From assembly GCA_938021685.1 (NCBI GenBank), contig CALIFM010000310.1, forward strand, positions 1 through 6,639: DNA of 6,639 nucleotides, written 5' to 3'. Below the pieces are notes generated by a model that did not search any database, had not been told where the DNA came from, and saw only the letters and a list, made by a program, of their open reading frames with translations. The position numbers were made by a program, and so were the translations under genes. Source of the stretch: an uncultured Gammaproteobacteria bacterium. Lineage in GTDB: Bacteria > Pseudomonadota > Gammaproteobacteria > Arenicellales > Poriferihabitantaceae. Shown in pieces: positions 1 to 6,362 of the stretch. Within the stretch, counting starts at the first letter, position 1. Every line of letters begins with the position of its first letter.

Positions 1-2033
1 TCGGCTTTCCAATGGCGATAGCCCTTTTCAAGGCGCATTGATTCGGTGGCGTACAAACCAAACTGCACTAGATCAAAAGCCTTACCTGCTTGCATCAAAA
101 TTTGATAGGTTAAATACAGTTGCTCGTTCGGCACATGCAATTCGTAAGCCAACTCGCCCGAGAAGCTCACGCTCATTGCCAGTAGCTGTGCATGACCAAT
201 GAACATACTCTTTGCATGCATCCATGGCAACGCCTTAGCTGACCAATCACAGCGCGGTGACACACTTTGTAATAAAGCACGCGACTGCGGCCCAGCCACC
301 ACTAAAATGGTATGGCTTGCCGCCATCTCGGTGATGTTTACAGTTTCCGGCTTATGTTGATTCAACCAGTCTAAATCATGCCATTCAGCAGCGGCGGCGG
401 AACCATACCAGTAGCGGTCTTTACCTAATTTAGTAATAGTCGCTTCACTGAGGATATGGCCTTTTTCTGTGAGTAAATAACATAAATTCACCTTGCCAGT
501 TTTCTTTGGGAGGCGCCCACAAATTAGATGATCCAAAAAAGCGCCCGCACCCTTGCCTGTAATTTCATAGCGACTAAAGCCTGACACTTCCATCATGCCC
601 ACACTATTTACAATACCAGTGATTTCCTTTGCTACTATCTCTTTGGTGGGGGTGTAGCGAAAACTATGTTCATCTACAAAGTCAGCACTCGGTTTGAAAA
701 ACAAAGCTCGCTCCCAGCCAGCTATGACACCCCAAGCACAATGCTGTTGGTCAAGTGCAGCGTACAATGGGGTGGTGCGTGCTAAACGCGCGGCGGGGCG
801 GTGCTCGTGCGGCAGATGATAATGAAATTCGTTTTGATAATCTTCTATCGCCTTCAAGCTTGTATGTTCGGTGTTGGCATACTGGGTGAAGCGCCGAGGG
901 TCTAGATACCATGCATCCCACTCACACTCGCCGTGCACAATCAGCTGCGCCAATATTTTTCCTAGGCCGCCGCCCTCACCAATGCCTGCGCGCAGCCCCA
1001 AGCAGGCATAGGCATTTGGTACACCTGGCACTGGCCCTACTAGCGGTGCGCCGTCAATGGTGTAAGTGATTGGGCCGTTAATAACGGTGTGAATGCCGGT
1101 TTCGGCCAAGCTGGGCAGGCGTTCAAAAATACGCTCCATGTTGTCTAGGCAACGATCTAAATCAGATGGACATAGCGCTTTGGTAAAATTAGGGTCAATG
1201 CCATCCATGCCAAAAGTTTTGCAGCCTTGTTCATACACGCCTACTAACAGGCCATGCTTTTCTTGGCGGCTGTAAAAATCATCGCCTGGGTCGCGAATAA
1301 TTGGCACGCGAAAATTTAGGTCCTCAAGTTGTGCAATTGGCTCGGTGAGAAAATACATGTGCTCCATCGAAGTTACAGGGTGGGTCACCCCTAACATATT
1401 GCCCACTTCGTTCACACGATAGCCTGTTGCATTCACCACTTTCTCGCAGGTGATGTCACCCTTTTCAGTATGCACAATGAATTCGCCATTAGCCTTGCGA
1501 GTGATGCTTTCAACGGGATTAAAGCGCTGTACTTCGGCGCCAGCTTTGCGTGCTTTGCGTGCTAATGCAAATACTAATTGCGCCGGGTCAATGTCACCGT
1601 CGAGTGGGTCCCACCATGCACCTAGCAAGCCGTCGGTGTTAATCAGCGGATGGCGCTGACCCACTTCGGCGGCATCAATGTATTCCATCTCTACCCCTAC
1701 GCCGGCAGCCATGCCGATAAAATGTTTATATGTATCCACCTGGTCAGCGTTGTGGGCCAAGCGCATGCCACCGCTAATATGGTAATCAATCGGGAAATCA
1801 GGGTCGGCTGCCAGCTTGCGATACAAGTCGATGCTATGGCGTTTCAGTGCCACCATGGTTTGGTTGCCACCAAATTGGGTTACTTGTGCCGCGGCGTGCC
1901 AAGTGGAGCCAGAGGTCAGTTCGTCGCGTTCTACCAACACCACGTCGTGCCAGCCTTCTTGGGTGAGATGGTAAAGGGTGGATGCACCAGCGATGCCGCC
2001 GCCGATTACCACCACGCGAGCTTGTGTTTTCAT
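1..2033 (-). CDS. FAD-dependent oxidoreductase fused to GcvT domain (dimethylglycine/sarcosine dehydrogenase-like), 3' end beyond window
   Basis: This frame is open from ATG at 2033 to the left edge, giving 677 residues with no stop. Family members are usually about 800-850 aa, so roughly 130-160 C-terminal residues are missing. Residues 1-370 form a DAO-type flavin domain: a Rossmann motif VVVIGGGIAG (7-16), then STWHAAAQ (43-50), where His46 matches the histidine that carries covalent FAD in dimethylglycine and sarcosine dehydrogenases. GLRAGIGEGGG (346-356) is the second flavin-contact segment. A linker (about 375-430) leads to a GcvT folate-binding domain with SFSGELAYELHV (623-634) and ESMRLEKGYRHWKA (664-677). 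The family oxidatively demethylates N-methyl amino acids and passes the carbon to tetrahydrofolate. The true substrate cannot be read from sequence. Upstream in-frame TGA at 2070-2072 and the N-terminal motif fix the start; no clear Shine-Dalgarno is seen. It is divergent from the LysR gene. Confidence 0.93.
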   Translation of the reverse strand, partial: MKTQARVVVIGGGIAGASTLYHLTQEGWHDVVLVERDELTSGSTWHAAAQVTQFGGNQTMVALKRHSIDLYRKLAADPDFPIDYHISGGMRLAHNADQVDTYKHFIGMAAGVGVEMEYIDAAEVGQRHPLINTDGLLGAWWDPLDGDIDPAQLVFALARKARKAGAEVQRFNPVESITRKANGEFIVHTEKGDITCEKVVNATGYRVNEVGNMLGVTHPVTSMEHMYFLTEPIAQLEDLNFRVPIIRDPGDDFYSRQEKHGLLVGVYEQGCKTFGMDGIDPNFTKALCPSDLDRCLDNMERIFERLPSLAETGIHTVINGPITYTIDGAPLVGPVPGVPNAYACLGLRAGIGEGGGLGKILAQLIVHGECEWDAWYLDPRRFTQYANTEHTSLKAIEDYQNEFHYHLPHEHRPAARLARTTPLYAALDQQHCAWGVIAGWERALFFKPSADFVDEHSFRYTPTKEIVAKEITGIVNSVGMMEVSGFSRYEITGKGAGAFLDHLICGRLPKKTGKVNLCYLLTEKGHILSEATITKLGKDRYWYGSAAAAEWHDLDWLNQHKPETVNITEMAASHTILVVAGPQSRALLQSVSPRCDWSAKALPWMHAKSMFIGHAQLLAMSVSFSGELAYELHVPNEQLYLTYQILMQAGKAFDLVQFGLYATESMRLEKGYRHWKA

Positions 2034-2110
2034 TTTATTTTGCCGCTGAAACTTATATTGCCATGCGCATCATTCTGCGCATTGCGTACGTGCTTAGCAA
2101 ACTAAAAATA

Positions 2111-2138
2111 TTGCACTATGGTTTAAAAAATTTATACT
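2111..2138 (+). promoter_or_regulatory. Candidate sigma-70 promoter of the lysR gene, possibly giving a leaderless mRNA
   Basis: A good -10 hexamer TATACT (2133-2138, 5 of 6 consensus) follows a weak -35 TTGCAC (2111-2116, 3 of 6) after 16 bp. The predicted transcription start, about 7 nt beyond the -10 box, falls at or next to the A of the ATG at 2145. No Shine-Dalgarno is visible in front of that ATG. A leaderless transcript would explain this, but it rests on promoter pattern only. Confidence 0.4.
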
Positions 2139-2143
2139 ATAAG
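2115..2143. repeat. Imperfect inverted repeat overlapping the lysR promoter (candidate LysR operator)
   Basis: Arms ACTATGGTTTAAA (2115-2127) and TTTATACTATAAG (2131-2143) are separated by AAA. Nine of 13 arm positions are complementary. The dyad covers the candidate -10 box and ends one base before the lysR start codon. LysR-family proteins bind AT-rich interrupted dyads and usually repress their own gene, so this is a reasonable autoregulatory site. Part of the symmetry is low-complexity A/T, which lowers confidence. Confidence 0.4.
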
Positions 2144-2144
2144 T

Positions 2145-2996
2145 ATGAAACATCCACTCCCGCCACTAGATCCTTTAAAAGTATTCGAATGCGCCGCACG
2201 ACATTTAAGTTTCAGCGAAGCGGCTAAAGAGTTGTGCATCACTAAGGGTGCAGTGAGCTATCAGGTCAAGAAATTAGAGCAAGCACTGGATGTGCCGCTG
2301 TTCACTCGCAGTGTCCGCCAAGTGTATTTAACTGAAGCAGGGCAGCGCTTACAACGTTTGGTTGTGCAGGTGTTTAGCCAATTGAATGAAGGCTTTGCGC
2401 AGCTTAAACCGCAAACCCATTATGACGTAGTGATTGCAGCCACTACGTATGTAGCAGCACGCTGGTTATCACCACGGGTGGCAAAGTTTTTGCAGCAGCA
2501 CCCTGAAACCTCAGTGCAGTTTGAGCATCGTGTTGATCGCTCTGATTTTACTTTTGATGAAGTTGATGTGGCTATCTTATGGGGCCGGTGCGATACACCG
2601 CCCAAAGTGACCGTGCTGCAAACCATGCCGCAGCCACTGTTCCCAGTATGCCGCCCTGATTTGGCTGAACGGTTGAAGGTTGAACCCAACTTTATCAATG
2701 AGGTGACTTTGCTGTCGGAAGGGCGTGAGCAAGATTTATGGCTAGAATGGTTTAATGAAGCTGAACTGCCCAATCCTCGTCAAGTGGTCGCTGATGCCAA
2801 CGTACGGGTACAAGCAGCGATTGATGGGCAGGGCCTTATTTTGGCAGACGGAATGATGCAAGCAGAGTTAGATGCTGAGCGCTTACAGCGTCCTTATCAA
2901 CAGCAACTAGAAGGTTATGGGTATCATCTGCTGAGCAGCGAAAGTCGCGTTAGAAACACGGAGGCGCAGGCGATGATTAAATGGTTAATTCAATAG
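2145..2996 (+). CDS. LysR-family transcriptional regulator, GcvA-like
   Basis: The 283-residue product has the full LysR layout. Residues 6-66 are the N-terminal winged helix-turn-helix, with FECAARHLSFSEAAKEL (14-30), AVSYQVKKLEQAL (36-48) and PLFTRSVRQVYLTEAG (51-66). The opening LPPLDPLKVFE is typical of the GcvA-like subgroup, whose founder controls glycine cleavage genes. Residues about 92-283 form the periplasmic-binding-protein-like effector domain, including LSPRVAKF (108-115) and DVAILWGR (141-148). Length is slightly below the usual 295-310 aa but no domain is missing. The start at 2145 gives the expected N-terminus, and no later Met would keep the DNA-binding domain. It is divergent from the FAD/GcvT oxidoreductase and convergent with the DUF6500-like gene (13-bp gap, no clear terminator). 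Control of the neighbouring methylated-amine genes is inferred from position; the effector is unknown. Confidence 0.93.
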   Translation: MKHPLPPLDPLKVFECAARHLSFSEAAKELCITKGAVSYQVKKLEQALDVPLFTRSVRQVYLTEAGQRLQRLVVQVFSQLNEGFAQLKPQTHYDVVIAATTYVAARWLSPRVAKFLQQHPETSVQFEHRVDRSDFTFDEVDVAILWGRCDTPPKVTVLQTMPQPLFPVCRPDLAERLKVEPNFINEVTLLSEGREQDLWLEWFNEAELPNPRQVVADANVRVQAAIDGQGLILADGMMQAELDAERLQRPYQQQLEGYGYHLLSSESRVRNTEAQAMIKWLIQ

Positions 2997-3009
2997 CAAG
3001 CCTATGTTT

Positions 3010-3228
3010 TTAAAGCTGGGTTTGTACCATGCCTTTTATTTTGGTGGCTTTTTCAAAGTGATCTAGTTGGTGAGTTTCAATCCACCAAGTCGCAGCTTCC
3101 ATCAGCAGTGCAGGGTTGTCATTCTTATTGGCGAAAAAAGCATAAAAAGACAAGCCGACGGTTTCGCCTTTAGATGCAATTTTTTTATCGCATATTTCAA
3201 TTATCTTTTTTCGTAAAGCTGGTCGCAT
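3010..3228 (-). CDS. Small conserved protein, DUF6500-like
   Basis: This 72-residue soluble protein has no signal peptide or membrane segment. It starts with a basic helix (MRPALRKKIIEICDKKI), followed by a core, GLSFYAFFANKNDNPALLME (25-44), and a tail with WWIETHQLDHFEKATKIKG. From memory this pattern matches the DUF6500 family of uncharacterised proteins of marine Proteobacteria. I could not check that, and no function is known to me. It lies 29 bp after the bicupin gene on the same strand, so the two are probably co-transcribed. The leader is A/T-rich (TTAATTAAAAAAAATG) without a Shine-Dalgarno, which suggests weak or coupled translation. The overlapping plus-strand frame at 3174-3401 has no recognisable protein character, so this strand is preferred. 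Confidence 0.78.
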   Translation of the reverse strand: MRPALRKKIIEICDKKIASKGETVGLSFYAFFANKNDNPALLMEAATWWIETHQLDHFEKATKIKGMVQTQL

Positions 3229-3257
3229 TTTTTTTAATTAATAAGCTCAAACAGCGA

Positions 3258-3917
3258 TTATGTCGCATCAGCGTGGAGATGTCCGGTCTTTACCCAGATA
3301 ACGGTTTCTTGCTCTACATAAGGGTGGTGTTGGCTCAGGTGTGGGCTGCGAATCCACGTGCCAGCGGGGTAGCGGCCGTGCTCATCAATGAATTCGCCTG
3401 ACAACACAAAAATTTCTTCACCGCCGTAATGCTGATGTTGTACAAAACGTTCACCCGCGGGCCATTTCACTAGTGCTACATGTTCCTCATTGTGTTGATG
3501 TAAAGGCATCACTTGGAGGCCACCGTGCCCCGCTTGCCAAGGAGTTTGGTGGGTGTCGATGCAAACAGGAGTGAGGTCGTCAGGAGCAAACTGATGTAGC
3601 TTTACAAGCAAAGTGCAACCATCAGTGCTGAAGGGAGCATGGCCGGTGCCGGGAGGATTGCGAAAATAGGTGCCTGCGCCGTAGTCGCCTGTTTCATCTG
3701 AAAAAGTACCTTCAAGCACGAGTATCTCTTCACCAAATGGGTGCTCGTGTCGTGGGAATGAGGCACCTTTTGAATAGCGCACAATGCTGGTGGCATGGCC
3801 ATGTTCAGCTGCTTCTCGTGCTAGTGGTTTGCGCTGCACGCCGTGTGCAGGGCTGTCTTGCCACATCGTTGTGCGGGTATTGATCACTACTGGCTGGTCT
3901 AGTTGCATGTTTAGCAT
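3258..3917 (-). CDS. Double-cupin protein of the ChrR cupin type
   Basis: The 219-residue protein holds two similar cupin domains. The first (about 40-115) has H57-E-H59, E63/E64, and H93 in a GTYFRNPPGTGH segment. The second (about 145-212) has H161-Q-H163, E167/E168, and H197/H198 in a GTWIRSPHLSQHH segment. Each therefore keeps the His-x-His, Glu, His set that binds one metal ion. This is the pattern of the C-terminal cupin domain of ChrR anti-sigma factors, but no N-terminal zinc-binding anti-sigma region is present. Stand-alone relatives are annotated as cupin or anti-sigma-like proteins, and some as metal-dependent dioxygenase-like enzymes. The start could be 3917 or Met4 at 3908; neither has a convincing Shine-Dalgarno. 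It probably forms a two-gene operon with the DUF6500-like gene downstream. Sensor versus enzyme cannot be decided from sequence. Confidence 0.85.
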   Translation of the reverse strand: MLNMQLDQPVVINTRTTMWQDSPAHGVQRKPLAREAAEHGHATSIVRYSKGASFPRHEHPFGEEILVLEGTFSDETGDYGAGTYFRNPPGTGHAPFSTDGCTLLVKLHQFAPDDLTPVCIDTHQTPWQAGHGGLQVMPLHQHNEEHVALVKWPAGERFVQHQHYGGEEIFVLSGEFIDEHGRYPAGTWIRSPHLSQHHPYVEQETVIWVKTGHLHADAT

Positions 3918-4072
3918 AGGAGCATTGACAGCATAGCATTCAGAAAGTTGCTGATAATCATGAATACCTTGCTTATACCCTAAAGCTCAAGAGTGTTGTT
4001 TGTATAGGTGATGCCCTCAAGACGCGGCGCATCAAGATCAAGTCGGAAAGACCATGTCAAACGAGCTAAACA
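3918..4072. other. Intergenic region between dioxygenase and bicupin genes
   Basis: This 155-bp gap would hold the 3' end of the dioxygenase transcript and any promoter of the bicupin gene. I see no convincing promoter. A minus-strand TTGACA (near 4060-4055) lacks a partner -10 at normal spacing. A small hairpin AGCTAA-aca-TTAGCT (4064-4078) straddles the dioxygenase stop codon, but no T-run follows on that gene's strand. The short tandem ATCAAG-ATCAAG (4031-4042) looks incidental. Confidence 0.35.
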
Positions 4073-4945
4073 TTAGCTTTTGGCCGCAGCTTGTTGTTCA
4101 AAAAACGAAGCGCCTTTTGGTATTTCGGGGAGCTCAATTTCAAATTGGCTGCCGCGCACATACTGCGGTTCTTGCCCCGCCACCAGCAGCCCAGCGTATT
4201 TGCTGGGTAAAGGGTTAGGGGATAATGGCACGGCATCAGCGGCCGTTAGGCAATAAATAAACAAGGTGCGCGCTGCGTTTGAATTATTGGCGCGTGAAGC
4301 ATGCGCCACACGGCCGTGCATCAAACAGGCGCTGCCCGCTTTTCCCGTACAGGGTACGGCTTCTGTCTCAAATTGCTGTGCCAACTCATCGCTGACTGCA
4401 CCCGTAAATACGCCGTTGTGCCACAAAGAATGCAAGGGGCCATGGTTGGATTCAGGCGCTAACAATAAGGGGCCGTTATCTAGGGTGACGTCATCTACAA
4501 ATATCAAGACCGTAATGGTGTCGTCGTTGCTGTGCGGCTCGTAACTAAAGTCTTGGTGCCACTTTACGACGGTACTGGTATGGGGCAGTTTAGAATTAAA
4601 TTTGCTGTGATGAAAGCGCACATTCGGGCCGATCAAATCAGCCACCGCTTGGGTGGCGGCGCTATGCTTTACAAGGTCTAAGCAGGTGCTGGAAATTTCA
4701 GTGGGCGAAGCCACGCGACGCAAGCTGGGGTGCACCGCACTGTGATCTGTCTCTACGTCAAAACGTGGCCGCCCATCCAGTGTTTTACCGTAAGCTTTCT
4801 TGTGCTTGCGGCTTTGTTCCACCCAGCCTGAAAAGTCATTGTTTAGCTGTGCCACCTGTGTAGGAGTGATAGCATCGTCCAACAGCAAATAGCCTTCGCG
4901 TTTGAATTGATCAATTTGATGCGCGCTTAGTACGGCATTTGGCAT
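4073..4945 (-). CDS. PhyH-family Fe(II)/2-oxoglutarate-dependent dioxygenase
   Basis: The 290-residue product is a full-length member of the phytanoyl-CoA dioxygenase (PhyH) family. It opens with QIDQFKREGYLLLDDAIT (10-27), the usual N-terminal motif. The iron triad is visible: H130 and D132 in KWHQDFSYEP, and distal H215 in HGRVAHASRANNS. R226 (AARTLFIY) is placed to bind 2-oxoglutarate. VDDVTLDNGPLLLAPESNHG (150-169) is the conserved strand-turn segment. Family members hydroxylate diverse small molecules using O2 and 2-oxoglutarate; the substrate is unknown. Its setting beside methylated-amine genes suggests an amine or quaternary-ammonium substrate, but that is only inference. The start ATG at 4945 follows a weak TAGG about 8 nt upstream. 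A terminator behind the upstream GcvT-like gene suggests that this gene has its own promoter. Confidence 0.92.
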   Translation of the reverse strand: MPNAVLSAHQIDQFKREGYLLLDDAITPTQVAQLNNDFSGWVEQSRKHKKAYGKTLDGRPRFDVETDHSAVHPSLRRVASPTEISSTCLDLVKHSAATQAVADLIGPNVRFHHSKFNSKLPHTSTVVKWHQDFSYEPHSNDDTITVLIFVDDVTLDNGPLLLAPESNHGPLHSLWHNGVFTGAVSDELAQQFETEAVPCTGKAGSACLMHGRVAHASRANNSNAARTLFIYCLTAADAVPLSPNPLPSKYAGLLVAGQEPQYVRGSQFEIELPEIPKGASFFEQQAAAKS

Positions 4946-4990
4946 GATGTTTGCCTATCAGTAAAAATTGCAGGTGCCCATTTTGGCATA

Positions 4991-5052
4991 AGCAGCTGTG
5001 CAATAACAAGCTTGGCTAACTCTATCGATTGTTGATAGCTCAGTCAGCTGCT
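4991..5052. repeat. Inverted repeats in the dioxygenase leader region
   Basis: Perfect 8-bp arms AGCAGCTG (4991-4998) and CAGCTGCT (5045-5052) enclose 46 nt. Inside them is a second small pair, CTATC (5022-5026) and GATAG (5034-5038). On the minus strand this lies 46-107 nt before the dioxygenase start. It is a candidate folded 5' leader or operator. It matches no riboswitch I can recognise. Confidence 0.35.
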
Positions 5053-5065
5053 ATTTGCTTCGGGC

Positions 5066-5090
5066 AAAAAAATGACGGGCTATGCCCGCC
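5066..5090 (-). terminator. Rho-independent terminator of the GcvT-like gene
   Basis: On the minus strand a GC-rich stem GGCGGGC / GCCCGTC (5090-5084 with 5080-5074, one G-T pair) with loop ATA is followed by A and then seven Ts (5072-5066). It begins 24 nt after the stop codon of the GcvT-like gene. Stem, loop and T-run all fit an intrinsic terminator. It should separate the MttB/GcvT-like genes from the dioxygenase downstream. Confidence 0.88.
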
Positions 5091-5114
5091 ACTTTAGTCG
5101 TTATCCGTTAATTA

Positions 5115-6215
5115 TTAAGCATGGGTGCGTAGTTTTTTAGGGTCAAAAAACGGAATCGCCTCAACTACTGCCTCATACTGACCACTTTCGCCAAACACTT
5201 GCAAAGTTTGGCCAGCTTTGTTGGCAGCGGTTTCTATGTGTACCAATGCCAAAGATTTATTCAGTCGATGCGAATAAGCAGGGCTGTTCAGCACGCCAAT
5301 TTGCTTATCGCCAATGTGCAGGGCTTCACCGCCCACTAAGGCGTCATCATGTGCAATGCTAATGCCAGCCATGGTAAAACGTTCTTTGCCTTTATGCGCT
5401 AAGGCGGCAGCTTTGCCGCGGTAATCGCTGCTTTTGCTTAAGGTAAAGCCCAATCCTACCTCTGTGGGAAAGTGCTCGGCCGTCATGTCATAGCCAAAAA
5501 ATAATAAAGCCGCTTCCACGCGCACTTTATCCAGTGCAGCGAACGAGCAAGGCATCACGCCCTCATCTTTACCATGGCCAAGTAACTGATCCCAAATGTC
5601 GCCTACTGTCGCAGCACTGGCTAAAACTTCATAGCCGCGCTCGCCCGAATAACCCGTACGCGACAAGCGGCATGCATGGCCGAATAATTCGCACGCAGCA
5701 TGATCAAAATAAGCGAGTTTGCCCAAGTTAATGTTAGTGTGTGCATCCAATAGCCCCAAGGCTTTTGGCCCTTGCACAGAGATGTTGTGCAGATCATCGT
5801 CAAACTCAACGCTCACGTTTTTGCCTTCGGCGGATTCGGTAATGCGCTGCATACTCTCGCCCGAGCCGTGGCATAACATCCATTCGTCATTGCCGTTATT
5901 GGCCACAATCGCATCGTCGCACACGGTGCCTGCATCAGTCAGCACGGCGCCATAGGTAGAGTGGCCCGCGGCAATTTTACTCAGGTCGCGGCTGATCACA
6001 TGGTTGGCTACGCTTTGGGCATCTTTGCCGCGCAAAAAAACTTTTTTCAGCGGCGACATATCAAACAAGCCTGCGGCATCGCGCACCGCATCATGTTCAT
6101 CGTTGGGGTTGCTGCTATAACTCCAAGCGGTGCCCATGCCGTTCCAGTCTTCAAGTTCTGAGCCTAAGGCGCGATGGCGCGAGGCTAGGGCAGAGGTGCG
6201 GGTGGATTCAGTCAT
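5115..6215 (-). CDS. Stand-alone GcvT-family aminomethyltransferase (folate-dependent)
   Basis: The 366-residue protein has the length and fold of glycine-cleavage T-protein relatives. Recognisable parts are EHDAVRDAAGLFDMS (40-54) and HVISRDLSKI (72-81). GTVCDDAIV (96-104) follows, where D100/D101 correspond to the catalytic Asp region of GcvT. SRTGYSGERGYEV (185-197) holds folate-binding E196, and LDKVRVEAALLFFGYDM (228-244) and TEVGLGFTLS (251-260) lead into the C-terminal barrel (about 275-366). The family moves a one-carbon unit from an amine donor to tetrahydrofolate. No gcvH or gcvP lies beside it, so it is probably not the housekeeping T-protein but a catabolic paralogue. It does not look like DmdA, the DMSP demethylase of similar length. 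The start at 6215 follows a strong GAGGAG with good spacing. It lies 147 bp downstream of the MttB-like gene on the same strand, and a terminator follows. Confidence 0.9.
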   Translation of the reverse strand: MTESTRTSALASRHRALGSELEDWNGMGTAWSYSSNPNDEHDAVRDAAGLFDMSPLKKVFLRGKDAQSVANHVISRDLSKIAAGHSTYGAVLTDAGTVCDDAIVANNGNDEWMLCHGSGESMQRITESAEGKNVSVEFDDDLHNISVQGPKALGLLDAHTNINLGKLAYFDHAACELFGHACRLSRTGYSGERGYEVLASAATVGDIWDQLLGHGKDEGVMPCSFAALDKVRVEAALLFFGYDMTAEHFPTEVGLGFTLSKSSDYRGKAAALAHKGKERFTMAGISIAHDDALVGGEALHIGDKQIGVLNSPAYSHRLNKSLALVHIETAANKAGQTLQVFGESGQYEAVVEAIPFFDPKKLRTHA

Positions 6216-6362
6216 AATGGTCTCCTCGTGTTTGAATGATTGATAGTGATCTTTTAGTTTTTGTAGTGCTTAGCTTGATACTTACTTTGGCCAAGCGTAC
6301 ATGAATTAGGGTGTTTTAGACTACACTTGTCCTAGGTAAATGTTATAGAGTAAATGCTGTTA
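6216..6362. other. Intergenic region between MttB-like and GcvT-like genes
   Basis: The 147-bp gap holds the leader of the GcvT-like gene. I see the 8-bp palindrome TTGGCCAA (6287-6294) and CCTAGG (6331-6336), but no clear terminator behind the MttB-like gene and no good -35/-10 pair. The gap is long for a tight operon. Transcription could read through from the MttB-like gene or start here; the sequence does not decide. Confidence 0.35.
6222..6227 (-). promoter_or_regulatory. Strong Shine-Dalgarno of the GcvT-like gene
   Basis: The minus-strand sequence reads GAGGAGACCATTATG, a near-perfect ribosome binding site with six bases between AGGAG and the ATG at 6215. It is the only strong ribosome binding site in the window, fixes this start, and suggests high translation of the GcvT-like protein. 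Confidence 0.85.

Larger units (their letters stand above)
2034..2144. promoter_or_regulatory. Divergent promoter region between FAD/GcvT oxidoreductase and lysR genes
   Basis: This 111-bp gap separates two divergently transcribed genes, the classic arrangement of a LysR regulator and its target. The lysR-proximal half (2101-2144) is very AT-rich. The oxidoreductase-proximal half carries the palindrome ATGCGCAT (2063-2070) and a second TGCGCAT (2076-2082). On the minus strand TTGCTA (2100-2095) followed after 17 bp by CAGAAT (2077-2072) is a weak candidate promoter for the oxidoreductase. Regulation of either gene by the LysR protein is inferred from arrangement only. Confidence 0.6.

Noticed and set aside
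1650..2105. A 151-codon plus-strand open frame opposite the oxidoreductase N-terminus
   Set aside because: It is fully antisense to clearly conserved flavin-domain coding sequence and extends into the promoter gap. Its translation has no recognisable domain or ribosome binding site, so it is a shadow frame.
2420..2773. A 117-codon minus-strand open frame inside lysR
   Set aside because: It is antisense to the LysR effector domain and its composition (Ser/Thr/Cys-rich) is typical of a shadow frame.
3174..3401. A 75-codon plus-strand open frame over the bicupin/DUF6500 junction
   Set aside because: It overlaps two better supported minus-strand genes and has no family resemblance or ribosome binding site.
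3258..3917. ChrR anti-sigma factor for a RpoE/ECF sigma factor
   Set aside because: The N-terminal zinc-binding anti-sigma domain is missing and no sigma-factor gene is adjacent, so only the cupin type is claimed.
4064..4078. Hairpin AGCTAA-aca-TTAGCT as a terminator of the dioxygenase gene
   Set aside because: The stem is short and AT-rich, includes the stop codon itself and has no T-run on the minus strand. On the plus strand it is followed by Ts, but there is no plus-strand gene to terminate.
5115..6215. DmdA (DMSP demethylase) identity for the GcvT-like protein
   Set aside because: The length fits, but motifs such as RTGYSGERGYEV and LDKVRVEAALLF match generic GcvT relatives rather than the DmdA sequences I recall. 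The neighbours also point to amines rather than DMSP.
6216..6362. Glycine or SAM riboswitch upstream of the GcvT-like gene
   Set aside because: No matching conserved core or paired helices are visible. The only symmetry is short palindromes.
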